Part shown: positions 1 through 8,352 of the stretch, in pieces
How positions within the stretch are numbered: position 1 is the first letter of the stretch
How the letters are laid out: every line of letters starts with the position of its first letter
Assembly: GCF_000257645.1 (NCBI RefSeq)
Contig: NZ_AJHJ01000007.1
Coordinates: 1 to 64,000 of the forward strand
DNA length: 64,000 nucleotides
Reading direction: 5' to 3'
Source of the DNA: Serratia sp. M24T3
GTDB lineage: Bacteria; Pseudomonadota; Gammaproteobacteria; Enterobacterales; Enterobacteriaceae
The notes under the pieces: generated by a model
What the model was told of the DNA's origin: nothing
What the model saw: only the letters and a program-made list of their open reading frames with translations
Database searches by the model: none
Program-made: the position numbers and the translations under genes

Positions 1-42
1 GGAGATTCCGTTTCGCCGTGGCATTCCAAAGGTTAAAATTTC

Positions 43-88
43 GCCCCATTTTGGCTCTATCGCTCAAAAATGGGGCAGACTATTTTTT
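43..88 (+). terminator. Hairpin with T-run
   Basis: A perfect 10-bp stem, GCCCCATTTT at 43-52 and AAAATGGGGC at 67-76, is followed by six T at 83-88. It could end a gene lying left of the window, possibly the missing sugar-binding protein, or separate it from the ATPase. Confidence 0.5.
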
Positions 89-247
89 ATCCAACAGAAT
101 TACCCGTGTTCACCAGATAGCGATCTTACTGCCTGCGGACAATAATTATTCCTTTTCATAAAACGGTTTAATTAGCTGTTTTATAATGATTTAAAACCTC
201 CTTCATTTATCTTGCATCTGCTTGCCTTCACCTTCAATTCGATAAAT

Positions 248-263
248 TGGCACGCTTAGTGCA
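248..263 (+). promoter_or_regulatory. Sigma-54-type -24/-12 promoter
   Basis: TGGCACGCTTAGTGCA has the GG and GC doublets at the spacing required by RpoN and matches TGGCACG-N4-TTGCA at all conserved positions but one. It would start transcription near 274, about 210 nt before the ATPase gene. Sequence match only. Confidence 0.5.
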
Positions 264-355
264 AATTTATTTTTGGCGACTCAGATATCCACACTCATTG
301 GTTTGTTAATCGGTTGAGCGGGAATAGCCGTTTCGCCGTTATTTTTGCCATTTGG

Positions 356-369
356 GTAAACCGGTTTAC
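356..369. promoter_or_regulatory. LacI/GalR-type palindromic operator
   Basis: GTAAACCGGTTTAC is a perfect 14-bp palindrome with a central CG, the usual form of LacI-family operators. It lies downstream of the predicted sigma-54 start and upstream of the ATPase, where a repressor could block the transcript. No LacI-family gene is in the window. Confidence 0.5.
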
Positions 370-486
370 AAGGAAAGGGAAATCGGTAATGGCGAATAAC
401 GGCGAGGCTAAATGCAGGCAATATCGGCCTTTTTCAGGCCCTGCCAATGTGCTTTCCGCCCGCCTCTTTCGTGATGGAGCAGATTT

Positions 487-1278
487 ATGTCCAGAGACCT
501 GTCAGGCCCGCCGAGGGTTGAGATGATTAATATCACCAAAACCTACGGTTCAATCCGCTCTCTTCGCGGCGTTAATCTCAGCCTTGCTCCGGGAGAAGTC
601 CTCGGGCTGGTCGGCGATAACGGCGCGGGTAAATCCACACTCACTAAAATTCTGGCCGGCGCGGTGGTTCCCAGCAGCGGCACACTGCGTATCGACGGTG
701 AAGAGGTTAATTTTAGCAACCCTTCAGATGCTCGTCGTTGTCACATCGAGATGGTTTATCAGGACCTGTCTCTTTGCGACACCGTTAACGTGGCGGGTAA
801 CCTGTTTATGGGCCGCGAGCCGCAAACTCGCTTGCTGGGCATTCCTTTTCTTGATGAAAAAAAGATGCATGAACAGGCCCACGAGATGCTGAAAGGTTTG
901 GGGATTTCGATTCCTGATACCCGGCTTCTGGTGCGCAATCTGTCTGGCGGTCAGCGTCAGGCAATCGCCATCGCACGCGCTGCGGCGTTTGAACCCAAAG
1001 TGTTGATTATGGACGAACCCACCGCCGCATTGGCCGTTGCCGAGGTTGAGGCCGTGCTCGAACTGGTCAGGCGGGTTAGCGCTCGCGGCGTTTCGGTGAT
1101 CCTGATAACTCACCGCTTGCAGGACCTGTTCCTGGTCTGCGATCGAATAATGGTGATGTACGAAGGCACTAACGTTGCTGACCGAAAAATTGCCGACACC
1201 AGCCTGTCTGACATCGTCAACCTGATTGTCGGGCAAAAATTCGAGGCACATTCGGCTCGTGAAACTGTCCCTCACTGA
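487..1278 (+). CDS. Sugar-type ABC transporter ATP-binding protein
   Basis: Cytoplasmic ATPase energising import by the adjacent permease. One complete nucleotide-binding domain is visible: Walker A GDNGAGKST (43-51), Q-loop Q92, signature LSGGQ (152-156), Walker B VLIMDE (172-177) and switch histidine H209. At 263 residues it is half the size of the fused RbsA/XylG ATPases and resembles the single-domain FrcA type. GGAG precedes the ATG at 487; an alternative ATG at 523 also has a fair GAGG site. It heads a four-gene run with permease, phosphotriesterase-like hydrolase and M20 deacylase. No periplasmic binding protein is present, so it may lie to the left or elsewhere. The substrate is unknown. 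Confidence 0.9.
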   Translation: MSRDLSGPPRVEMINITKTYGSIRSLRGVNLSLAPGEVLGLVGDNGAGKSTLTKILAGAVVPSSGTLRIDGEEVNFSNPSDARRCHIEMVYQDLSLCDTVNVAGNLFMGREPQTRLLGIPFLDEKKMHEQAHEMLKGLGISIPDTRLLVRNLSGGQRQAIAIARAAAFEPKVLIMDEPTAALAVAEVEAVLELVRRVSARGVSVILITHRLQDLFLVCDRIMVMYEGTNVADRKIADTSLSDIVNLIVGQKFEAHSARETVPH

Positions 1279-1298
1279 GTCTTTCATAAGGTAAGCCC

Positions 1299-2306
1299 AT
1301 GAGCATTGTGAATATGTCCAGTCCACGACTGATTAAACATTCGCTATCACGCCGCATCCTGCACAATCATTCTGGCGTGGTCAGCATTGCGGTTTTCTTT
1401 ATTTTTTGCTGCGTGGTTTTCACTTTCGCAACCGATGATTTTCTTTCGAAATACAACTGGCTGAATATTTTACGCCAAAGCGCCCCGCTGTTGATTGTCG
1501 CCGCAGCCATGACTCTGGTTATCACCACTGGCGGAATCGACCTCTCGGTAGGATCTACGCTGGCGTTGGTGGGCGCGCTTTCGGCTATCGCGCTAAACAA
1601 CTGGGGCTGGCCGTGGCCGGTAGTATTGCTGGCAGGTCTGGCTTTAGGCGCAGTGATTGGTGCGATTAATGGTTATTTTATCGCTTACGAAGGCATACCG
1701 GCGTTTATTGTCACGCTGGCAACACTGGCAGTGATTCGCGGCGTTGCGCTGCTGCTGACGCAGGGTTATTCAATTCCAATCCCTGAAAACAGTGACTTTA
1801 TCTGGCTGGGGCGAGCCTGGCTACTGGGGCTGCCGCTGCCGGCGATCCTTGGCGTGCTCGCACTGCTGGCAGGTCACGTGTTACTGACTCATACCCGTTT
1901 TGGTCGCTATGTTACCGCTATCGGTGCTAATGCCGAGGGCGTGCGCCGTGCGGGGGTGAACACACGATCTATCACGCTGTGGGTGTATATGCTGAGCGGC
2001 ATGGCGGCGGCGCTGGCGGGAATGATTATCACCGCCCGCCTCGGCAGCGGTTCATCGAACCAGGGTGAAGGTTTCGAGCTACAGGTGATTGCGGCTGTGG
2101 TGTTGGGCAGCACCAGTCTGTTTGGCGGATTCGGCACTATCATCGGCACGCTGCTCGGCGCGCTGTCGATTGCGGTTATCCAAAACGGTTTGATCCTCTC
2201 CCACATGTCGCCGTTTTATACCCAAATCGCCACCGGGTTAATTATTTTACTGGCCATCTGGCTTAACACGCGCATTTTCAATCCCGCTCGAACTAGTAAA
2301 GGATAG
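1299..2306 (+). CDS. Sugar-type ABC transporter permease (RbsC family)
   Basis: Inner-membrane permease of the BPD_transp_2 (RbsC/XylH/FrcC) family, 335 residues, the usual length. It shows multiple hydrophobic segments and the family regions ITTGGIDLSVGS (about 77-88) and VLGSTSLFGGFGT (about 267-279). An AGGTAA ribosome site lies 7-8 nt before the ATG. It starts 20 bases after the ATPase gene and ends 5 bases before the hydrolase gene, so the three are almost certainly co-transcribed. It should pair with the upstream ATPase and an unlinked or upstream binding protein. Confidence 0.92.
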   Translation: MSIVNMSSPRLIKHSLSRRILHNHSGVVSIAVFFIFCCVVFTFATDDFLSKYNWLNILRQSAPLLIVAAAMTLVITTGGIDLSVGSTLALVGALSAIALNNWGWPWPVVLLAGLALGAVIGAINGYFIAYEGIPAFIVTLATLAVIRGVALLLTQGYSIPIPENSDFIWLGRAWLLGLPLPAILGVLALLAGHVLLTHTRFGRYVTAIGANAEGVRRAGVNTRSITLWVYMLSGMAAALAGMIITARLGSGSSNQGEGFELQVIAAVVLGSTSLFGGFGTIIGTLLGALSIAVIQNGLILSHMSPFYTQIATGLIILLAIWLNTRIFNPARTSKG

Positions 2307-2311
2307 CGCTC

Positions 2312-3403
2312 ATGACTTCTGGTTCATTATTTCGCCATCCCGACCCGTTTCCGCTGGGTGTTACCAGCGGTCATGTGACTACCGTGCTCGGGCCAATGCC
2401 GGTGAGCAGCCTGGGTGTCACGCTGATGCATGAGCATATCCTGCTCGATGCTTCAGGTAAGTGGGTGCCGCCCTGCTGCTGTAGCGATCGCCATATTGCT
2501 GAAATGCCGGTCAAAATCGAAAATCTTGGCGAGCTTTCGCTAAATCCCCTGGCAAGTCGGGACAATTGCCAGCTTTTTGACGTCGATCTGGCAATTGAAG
2601 AGCTGATGAATTTCAAGGCGCAGGGCGGGCAAAGCGTGGTGGATCCGACCAATATCGGCATCGGGCGCGATCCGAAAGCGCTGCAACGGATTTCACGCCT
2701 GACCGGGCTGAACATCATTATGGGCACCGGTTTTTATCTGGAACCTTCGCATCCTGCCTATGTTAAAACCCATTCTTTGGAAACGCTGACCGATCAGATT
2801 ATCTATGACGTGGGCGGTTTCACCGACAAGCCGGAAGTCATTGCCGGGCTGATTGGCGAAATCGGGGTCTCCAGCGCCTTTACCGCCAATGAGGAAAAGT
2901 CGCTGCGCGCCGCAGGACGGGCCAATGCCGCAACCGGCGTGCCCATTGAGGTGCACCTGCCTGGATGGGAGCGTTTGGGCCATAAAGTGCTGGATATTCT
3001 GGCGGAAGAAGGGGCTGACCTGCATCACACCGTGCTGTGTCATATGAATCCCAGCTTTGATGATAAAAATTATCAAAGAACGCTGGCCGAACGCGGCGCT
3101 TTTTTGGAGTACGACATGATAGGCATGAACTATTTCTATGCCGATGAGAGTGCCCAGTCTCCTTCAGACGAGGAAAATGCGCAGGCGATTAAATCGCTTA
3201 TCGACGATGGATTCATTAATCAGGTATTACTTTCTCAAGACGTGTTTCTTAAAACAATGCTGACCCGCTTTGGCGGCCACGGCTATGGTTATATTTTAAA
3301 ACATTTTGTTCCCCGCCTGCGCCGTCATGGGGTGAGCGGCGAACAGCTGGAACAGCTGCTGATTAACAATCCGCAGCGCGTTTTCGGCACTATTATTGTT
3401 TGA
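2312..3403 (+). CDS. Phosphotriesterase-family metal hydrolase (PHP-like)
   Basis: Amidohydrolase-superfamily TIM barrel of the phosphotriesterase-related group, 363 residues. The binuclear metal site can be traced: H40 and H42 (HEH), E183 in GEIG replacing the carboxylated lysine of true phosphotriesterases, H215, H244 and D310. The glutamate bridge points to the PHP/lactonase-like branch rather than organophosphate degradation. AAAGGA lies 8 nt before the ATG. With a sugar-type importer and an M20 deacylase next to it, it probably opens a lactone, ester or phosphoester of the imported compound (inference). No signal peptide, so it should be cytoplasmic. Confidence 0.88.
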   Translation: MTSGSLFRHPDPFPLGVTSGHVTTVLGPMPVSSLGVTLMHEHILLDASGKWVPPCCCSDRHIAEMPVKIENLGELSLNPLASRDNCQLFDVDLAIEELMNFKAQGGQSVVDPTNIGIGRDPKALQRISRLTGLNIIMGTGFYLEPSHPAYVKTHSLETLTDQIIYDVGGFTDKPEVIAGLIGEIGVSSAFTANEEKSLRAAGRANAATGVPIEVHLPGWERLGHKVLDILAEEGADLHHTVLCHMNPSFDDKNYQRTLAERGAFLEYDMIGMNYFYADESAQSPSDEENAQAIKSLIDDGFINQVLLSQDVFLKTMLTRFGGHGYGYILKHFVPRLRRHGVSGEQLEQLLINNPQRVFGTIIV

Positions 3404-3431
3404 TACTCGTTTGCCCACACCAGGGAAACCT

Positions 3432-4568
3432 ATGAAATCTGAACTTTCAGTGATTGAACTGACGCAAAAACTGCTGGCTTTTGACACCATCAATCCACCG
3501 GGCAATGAGAAAGACTGCCTGCTGTGGCTCAGTGAATATCTTCGCCAGCACGGCTTTGAGGTCGCCGAGCATCCGTTTGGTGAAAAAAGAATGAATATTA
3601 TCGCCAGTATCCGCGGGAATTCGTCAGGAAAGCCCTTGGCATTTTCGGGACATCTGGACACTGTGCCGCTGGGCAATGCCCCGTGGCAGTATGATCCGTT
3701 TGGCCGCGACGTGGAAAAGGGTCGGCTGTATGGCCGTGGCAGCAGCGATATGAAAGCGGCCGTGGCGGCGTTTATTGTGGCCTGCATCAACGAATACGAG
3801 TCGTGCAAAACTGGCAGTGGCGTAGTGCTGTTACTGACAGGCGGTGAAGAAACAGGTTGTGACGGCGCGCGGGCGTTGATTCAAAACGCCGAAATCGAGC
3901 TTCCACTGCCCTCGGCGGTGATTGTCGGCGAGGCTACCGCCAACTATCCGGTGATTGGTCACAAAGGGGCATTATGGCTACGTTGCGAAACTCATGGAAA
4001 AACCGCGCACGGCTCAATGCCGGAACTGGGAATCAACGCCATTTATCTGGCGGTGGATGCGATGGGTAAAATTCGCAGCTTCGAACTCGGCCCCGCGCAT
4101 CCGTTGATGAAAAAGCCCACGCTAAACGTCGGCGTTATTCGTGGCGGGTTAAATATTAACTCAGTGCCGGATCGCGCCAATTTTGACGTCGATATGAGAA
4201 CCGACCCTACACTAAACCATTCAGATATCAGGCAAAAATTGCAGTATCATTTAAGTGACGCCGTCACTATTTCAACACTGGTTGACCTGCCTGCGGTGTT
4301 AACCGATCGCCTGCACGGCTGGGTCCAGCAAACCATCGCACTGTGCCAGCCTTATCACTCCACGCCGATAGAGCCGCGTATTGTGCCCTATTTTACCGAT
4401 GCCGCCCTGCTGCTTGCTGCGCTGGGCAATCCCCCCTGCGTGATCCTCGGACCGGGCGAACCTTCCATGGCTCACCAAACAGATGAATACTGCGAAGTGC
4501 AGCGTTTGGAGCAGTGCCTGACAATTTACCAACAGCTTGTCAGGGCGACGGCGACGCCTAAATCATAA
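3432..4568 (+). CDS. M20 family deacylase (ArgE/DapE-like)
   Basis: Zinc-dependent amidohydrolase of the ArgE/DapE/CPG2 group, 378 residues. Metal and catalytic residues are visible: H74 and D76 in SGHLDT, D106 in GRGSSDMK, and the E139-E140 pair in GGEETG. The start at 3432 is chosen because it has an AGGGAA site; an upstream TTG in the same frame has none. Last gene of the operon. Its final 11 bases overlap the convergent Rhs gene, with no terminator between. It probably removes an acyl group from the product of the preceding hydrolase (inference). Confidence 0.88.
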   Translation: MKSELSVIELTQKLLAFDTINPPGNEKDCLLWLSEYLRQHGFEVAEHPFGEKRMNIIASIRGNSSGKPLAFSGHLDTVPLGNAPWQYDPFGRDVEKGRLYGRGSSDMKAAVAAFIVACINEYESCKTGSGVVLLLTGGEETGCDGARALIQNAEIELPLPSAVIVGEATANYPVIGHKGALWLRCETHGKTAHGSMPELGINAIYLAVDAMGKIRSFELGPAHPLMKKPTLNVGVIRGGLNINSVPDRANFDVDMRTDPTLNHSDIRQKLQYHLSDAVTISTLVDLPAVLTDRLHGWVQQTIALCQPYHSTPIEPRIVPYFTDAALLLAALGNPPCVILGPGEPSMAHQTDEYCEVQRLEQCLTIYQQLVRATATPKS

Positions 4569-5649
4569 ATCCCAACCTGGGCATGGCAAAAGGGATGGGA
4601 ACTGGCATAAACGTGGTCGCAGTAGCATTCTTGAATAAACGTTTTTTCACCCTTGCCACTTCAATATCTTTCAACAAAGCCCGATCCCGCGGAACCAATA
4701 CCATTGGCTTGCCAGTGGCTGCCCGCTTCAGCGTAGAGCACGTATATATAGTATCCTCTCCATAGGCTATCACTGGGCAATTCAATCTGTTGGCAAGCTT
4801 CTGAGCATGTAAATTGCCGTAACAGCTGATTAGGTGCAGTGATTTTCCTCGAACGTTCTGCTCAAGGTCAATTTGGAACTTATCTTTCACCCGTGAAACC
4901 ATGCCACAGGCGTCCACCTGATTAGTGCCATCGACCGAAAGATAGTCCGGCTTACCGTGCATGATGACGGCCGGATTGTCCCCTGCCGCGAAATTCCTGA
5001 TGTAACCATTTTCACCGATGGCAATTTTTTCCCCATTTGCAGCTATATCATAATCGTAATAAAAAACGCGTGTTTCTGGATTGGTATCTATATTTTCCAC
5101 GTTTTCTTCTAATGTGGCCGAGCCAGCCATTTTGCCAACCAAACCCTCACTGCTTCTCAGCGCCCCTGTAAATCCCGCCCCCATCGATAGAATGCCCGTC
5201 GCCATAGACAACCAGCCCAAAGTTGCCGAGGCCTTTGGTTGGCTATCTTCGGTGACTGCGCTGGCGATGCCGGTGATATCTGCTGCCAGAGTACTTCCCC
5301 CGACAACCAACGTTACGCTGGAGGCTCCAGCCAAAGCTCCCATGATACTTCCCGCAGCGGCAATTGACGCGCCACCGGTGTAAACGGCCGCCAAAACGCC
5401 CACAATACTCAGCCCTATTCCCAACCCGGCTTGCCAGCTCATATGGCCAGAGGGATCGGCACGATTAATCGGGCCACCCTCACAATAGGCATAGGGATTA
5501 ATTCCCCCGGAACCAAACGGGCTCCAGCTGTCCGGGTTGTTAAAGCGCATCAGTAGCGGACTGTAAGCCCGATATCCATTACCTAAATGGCTTACACAGC
5601 CAAGAGGATCGCTGCGTTCGCCGCTAAATCCTAAAATTGTTTCAGTCAT
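4558..5649 (-). CDS. Rhs-core protein with caspase-like C-terminal domain
   Basis: 363 residues in three parts. Residues 1-69 are the end of an Rhs core (LGNGYR, LMRFNNPDSWSPFG, closing DPSGH). Residues about 72-130 are Gly/Ala-rich and hydrophobic. Residues about 190-330 form the variable tip, which carries MHG (H231) and, about 45 residues on, HLISCYG (C276) followed by an amphipathic AQKLANRL helix and PVIAY. That His-Gly and Cys arrangement is the pattern of caspase-fold cysteine peptidases (CHAT, C80). The gene is an orphan Rhs tip, with no long shell and no VgrG or immunity gene beside it. The adhesin-like Stv family is an alternative assignment. Rhs assignment is firm; the peptidase idea is inference. 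Confidence 0.8.
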   Translation of the reverse strand: MTETILGFSGERSDPLGCVSHLGNGYRAYSPLLMRFNNPDSWSPFGSGGINPYAYCEGGPINRADPSGHMSWQAGLGIGLSIVGVLAAVYTGGASIAAAGSIMGALAGASSVTLVVGGSTLAADITGIASAVTEDSQPKASATLGWLSMATGILSMGAGFTGALRSSEGLVGKMAGSATLEENVENIDTNPETRVFYYDYDIAANGEKIAIGENGYIRNFAAGDNPAVIMHGKPDYLSVDGTNQVDACGMVSRVKDKFQIDLEQNVRGKSLHLISCYGNLHAQKLANRLNCPVIAYGEDTIYTCSTLKRAATGKPMVLVPRDRALLKDIEVARVKKRLFKNATATTFMPVPIPFAMPRLGFMI

Positions 5650-6161
5650 AAACGTTCCAATTGAGTAAAAGGCGTATTTATGACCTCTCTACCGGCATAT
5701 TAGAAATCATATAACATCACAATAATCATACTGTTGGCCCAGACCCCGTAGCGGGTGCGTAGACTTAACAAATCCTCAATCCAACCATAATAAAAATCGG
5801 ACTTAGTTCACAATTCACGAAAATTCCATTTTAAAATGTATCATTCGGTTCGCAATAGCACTTATTGTATAACCCTAGATAAGACAAGGCTTTGCGCACG
5901 GTTTTGTATAAATTATCATCATAAATCACCCTAACCATTTACTTTAGTTACGAAACTATCTATTCACCCATTAAAAGAAGTGAATTAACATCAGCGAAAC
6001 ATTTAACAATATATCGGTCACATTTAGTCAATGACGTACCTAATGATTCGATATTTTCAAACAATGGCGTTTTTTGCATCACCTTTACATCAGTTTTTTT
6101 ACACGACAGGGCTCCGAACTAAACGGAATGTTTTAACCGACTGATTTTACGGAAAACCACC
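5650..6161. other. Divergent intergenic region, AT-rich
   Basis: About 510 bases between the starts of the Rhs gene (left) and the dehydrogenase operon (right). It must hold both promoters. No open frame with a ribosome site, clear terminator or strong operator is visible. The last 100 bases are T-rich and lead to the small-subunit start. Confidence 0.5.
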
Positions 6162-6701
6162 ATGATCAATCTTTCACGCCGCCGAGTTGTACTTGGTACT
6201 GCGAGCGTTCTTGCGGCCGGTTTCGGCAGCCAGTTGCTTGGCAGCAGTGTGTTCACCAATCTGGCGCTGGCAGCGCCGCCTCTGGCCTCGGCGATAACGA
6301 TGCCAGACAACTTTATGCAACTCTCGAAAAAGCTGACCGCAATGGACAACCTGGAATCCCATTTGGGTCAGGCTCTGTACAGCTGGCTGCATCATGCAGA
6401 GTTGGATGCTCAACTTGATGCGTTGACTACCCTGCTTGACGCCCACAGCGATGTGATTGGCGATCCTTTGCATCAGTTGTTGGCACAGCAGCCCGCGGCG
6501 TTGGGGCAGCTTTACCAACAGCTGGTTAATGGCTGGTATCTAGGCGTAGTTGGCCAGCCCGGCACACAGGTCTGTATCGGCTTTGAAAATATTGTGAGCT
6601 ATGAACTCGTGAAAGACAGTCTATTACCCCCAAGTTATGCGGTTGGCGAACCGAACTTCTGGATCCACAAGCCTGAAAGCGAGGTAGCAACCCATGGCTG
6701 A
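6162..6701 (+). CDS. Membrane sugar/gluconate dehydrogenase small subunit (Tat)
   Basis: Small subunit (179 residues) of the three-component FAD-dependent dehydrogenases for gluconate, 2-ketogluconate, sorbitol or fructose. It begins with a Tat signal, SRRRVVLG followed by a hydrophobic stretch ending ALAAP near residue 40. The partner flavoprotein lacks its own signal, so this subunit carries it across the membrane as a folded complex. It overlaps the flavoprotein gene by 8 bases. Family membership rests on the signal, the size and the operon; which sugar acid is oxidised cannot be told. Confidence 0.85.
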   Translation: MINLSRRRVVLGTASVLAAGFGSQLLGSSVFTNLALAAPPLASAITMPDNFMQLSKKLTAMDNLESHLGQALYSWLHHAELDAQLDALTTLLDAHSDVIGDPLHQLLAQQPAALGQLYQQLVNGWYLGVVGQPGTQVCIGFENIVSYELVKDSLLPPSYAVGEPNFWIHKPESEVATHG

Positions 6702-8298
6702 AGCATTGAACGCTGACGTAATCGTCATTGGTGCAGGTATTGCCGGTTCTCTGGCTGCCGAAAAGATGGCTAAAGCCGGAGTTTCCGTGCTGATGCTGGA
6801 CTCAGGCCCGTTTTTCAAGCGTGACGAAGCGGTTGAACTGTTCCGCCAGTCGCCGCTGAAAGGCGATTTTACCGAGCCTTATCCGGCAAAACCGTGGGCA
6901 CCACAGCCAAAGTTCCAGCCAAAAGATAATAACTATCTGATTCAAAAAGGCCCGGACGTGTATGCAGCGCAGTATCTGCGCGGTGTCGGCGGTACTACCT
7001 GGCACTGGGCCGGACAGGCTTTCCGTCTGCTGCCTAACGATATGAAAATCAACACCCTTTATGGCGTGGGTCGCGACTGGCCAATCAGCTATGAAGACTT
7101 GGAGCCTTATTACTCCGAAGCTGAAATTAAAATGGGCGTTTCAGGTGATGACGATTTAGGGTCACCGCGTTCTCAGCCTTACCCGCTGCCAGGCATCCCA
7201 TTGTCTTACGGCTTTGAACGAATTAAAGAACGCGTTGCGCCGCTGGGCTACATTGTCGGTATCGGCCCTCAGGCCCGTAACAGTATTCCTTACGACGGTC
7301 GCCCTGCCTGCTGCGGTAACAATAACTGTATGCCGGTTTGCCCGATCGACGCGCAGTATCACGGCGGTATCTCTGCTCGCCGCGCCTATGAGGCTGGCGT
7401 ACGCATCATCGCCAATGCCGTGGTTTACAAAATTGAAGCCGACGACAGCGGTAATATCGTGGCAATCCATTATCTGGATAAAGAAAAGCAGACGCACAAA
7501 GTTACGGGTAAACGTTTCGTTCTGACCGCTAACGGGCTGGAAAGTCCAAAACTGCTGCTGATCTCTACCAGCGACAAGTATCCCAACGGTATCGCCAATA
7601 GCTCTGGCATGGTGGGTCGTAACCTGATGGACCACCCTGGCACCTCGGTCGAATTCCTGGCCGACGAGCCGGTTTATTTTGGTCGTGGTCCAATGCGTCC
7701 GGGCAGTATTAACAACCTGCGTGACGGCTCTTGGCGTAACGAGCGCTCTGCGCTCCGCGTTGACCTGGCAAACACCTCGCCGGTGCGTTCTCTGACCGAA
7801 CGTCTGGTGAAACAGGGCTATTACGGCAAGGCACTGAATGACAAGCTGGCCTATCAGGCACCCCGCTACGTGCTACTGAACTGCCTGCTGGAAATGCTGC
7901 CAGAGCCGGAGAACCGCGTTGTTCCCAGCAAGACCGAGAAGGACGAATGGGGTATTCCACGCCTCGAGGTGTATTACAAGTTCCCGGAATACGTCAACAA
8001 AGGCTATGACCAGTCGATGATTGACTTCAAGAAGATCGCCGAAGCCATGGGCGGAACGGAAGTTGTTTACAGCAAACGCGGCGTTTACAACAACAACCAG
8101 CACATTACCGGCACCATGATCATGGGCAGCGATCCTAAGGATTCGGTCGTGGACGGCAACTGTCGTACCCACGATCACCCGAACTTGTTTATCGCCGGTA
8201 CCGGCATCATGCCTTCTGCTTCAACCGTTAACTCGACGTTAACGGGAACAGCGCTGGCGCTTCGCATGGCGGACTCGGTGCTGAAAAGCCTGGCCTGA
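6694..8298 (+). CDS. GMC-family FAD dehydrogenase large subunit
   Basis: Catalytic flavoprotein, 534 residues, oxidising a sugar or sugar acid in the periplasm. The N-terminal FAD fold is VIVIGAGIAGSLAAEK (residues 9-24). A cysteine cluster, CCGNNNCMPVCP near 208-219, is the pattern that binds a 3Fe-4S cluster in FAD-glucose dehydrogenases. The C-terminal GMC region has a His/Asn pair (NQHITGT near 468 and STVNSTLTGT near 510). It has no signal of its own and should be exported with the Tat small subunit. Electrons pass to the triheme cytochrome encoded next, then to ubiquinone. Confidence 0.92.
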   Translation: MAEALNADVIVIGAGIAGSLAAEKMAKAGVSVLMLDSGPFFKRDEAVELFRQSPLKGDFTEPYPAKPWAPQPKFQPKDNNYLIQKGPDVYAAQYLRGVGGTTWHWAGQAFRLLPNDMKINTLYGVGRDWPISYEDLEPYYSEAEIKMGVSGDDDLGSPRSQPYPLPGIPLSYGFERIKERVAPLGYIVGIGPQARNSIPYDGRPACCGNNNCMPVCPIDAQYHGGISARRAYEAGVRIIANAVVYKIEADDSGNIVAIHYLDKEKQTHKVTGKRFVLTANGLESPKLLLISTSDKYPNGIANSSGMVGRNLMDHPGTSVEFLADEPVYFGRGPMRPGSINNLRDGSWRNERSALRVDLANTSPVRSLTERLVKQGYYGKALNDKLAYQAPRYVLLNCLLEMLPEPENRVVPSKTEKDEWGIPRLEVYYKFPEYVNKGYDQSMIDFKKIAEAMGGTEVVYSKRGVYNNNQHITGTMIMGSDPKDSVVDGNCRTHDHPNLFIAGTGIMPSASTVNSTLTGTALALRMADSVLKSLA

Positions 8299-8352
8299 TT
8301 CTTCTGAGGAACTGCGATAACTCACCGGTGGGTATCGTATGAGGATGTGGAA

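Larger units (their letters stand above)
1..486. other. Intergenic region upstream of the first operon
   Basis: No convincing gene is seen in these 486 bases. They hold a terminator-like hairpin (43-88), an ATAAAAC/GTTTTAT inverted repeat (158-164 and 178-184), a sigma-54-like promoter (248-263) and a 14-bp palindrome (356-369). A short open frame at 314-526 overlaps the palindrome and the next gene and has no ribosome site, so it is not called. Confidence 0.6.

Noticed and set aside
314-526. Plus-strand open frame of 70 codons before the first ATPase
   Set aside because: No ribosome site, no recognisable protein character, and it overlaps a palindromic operator and the real gene.
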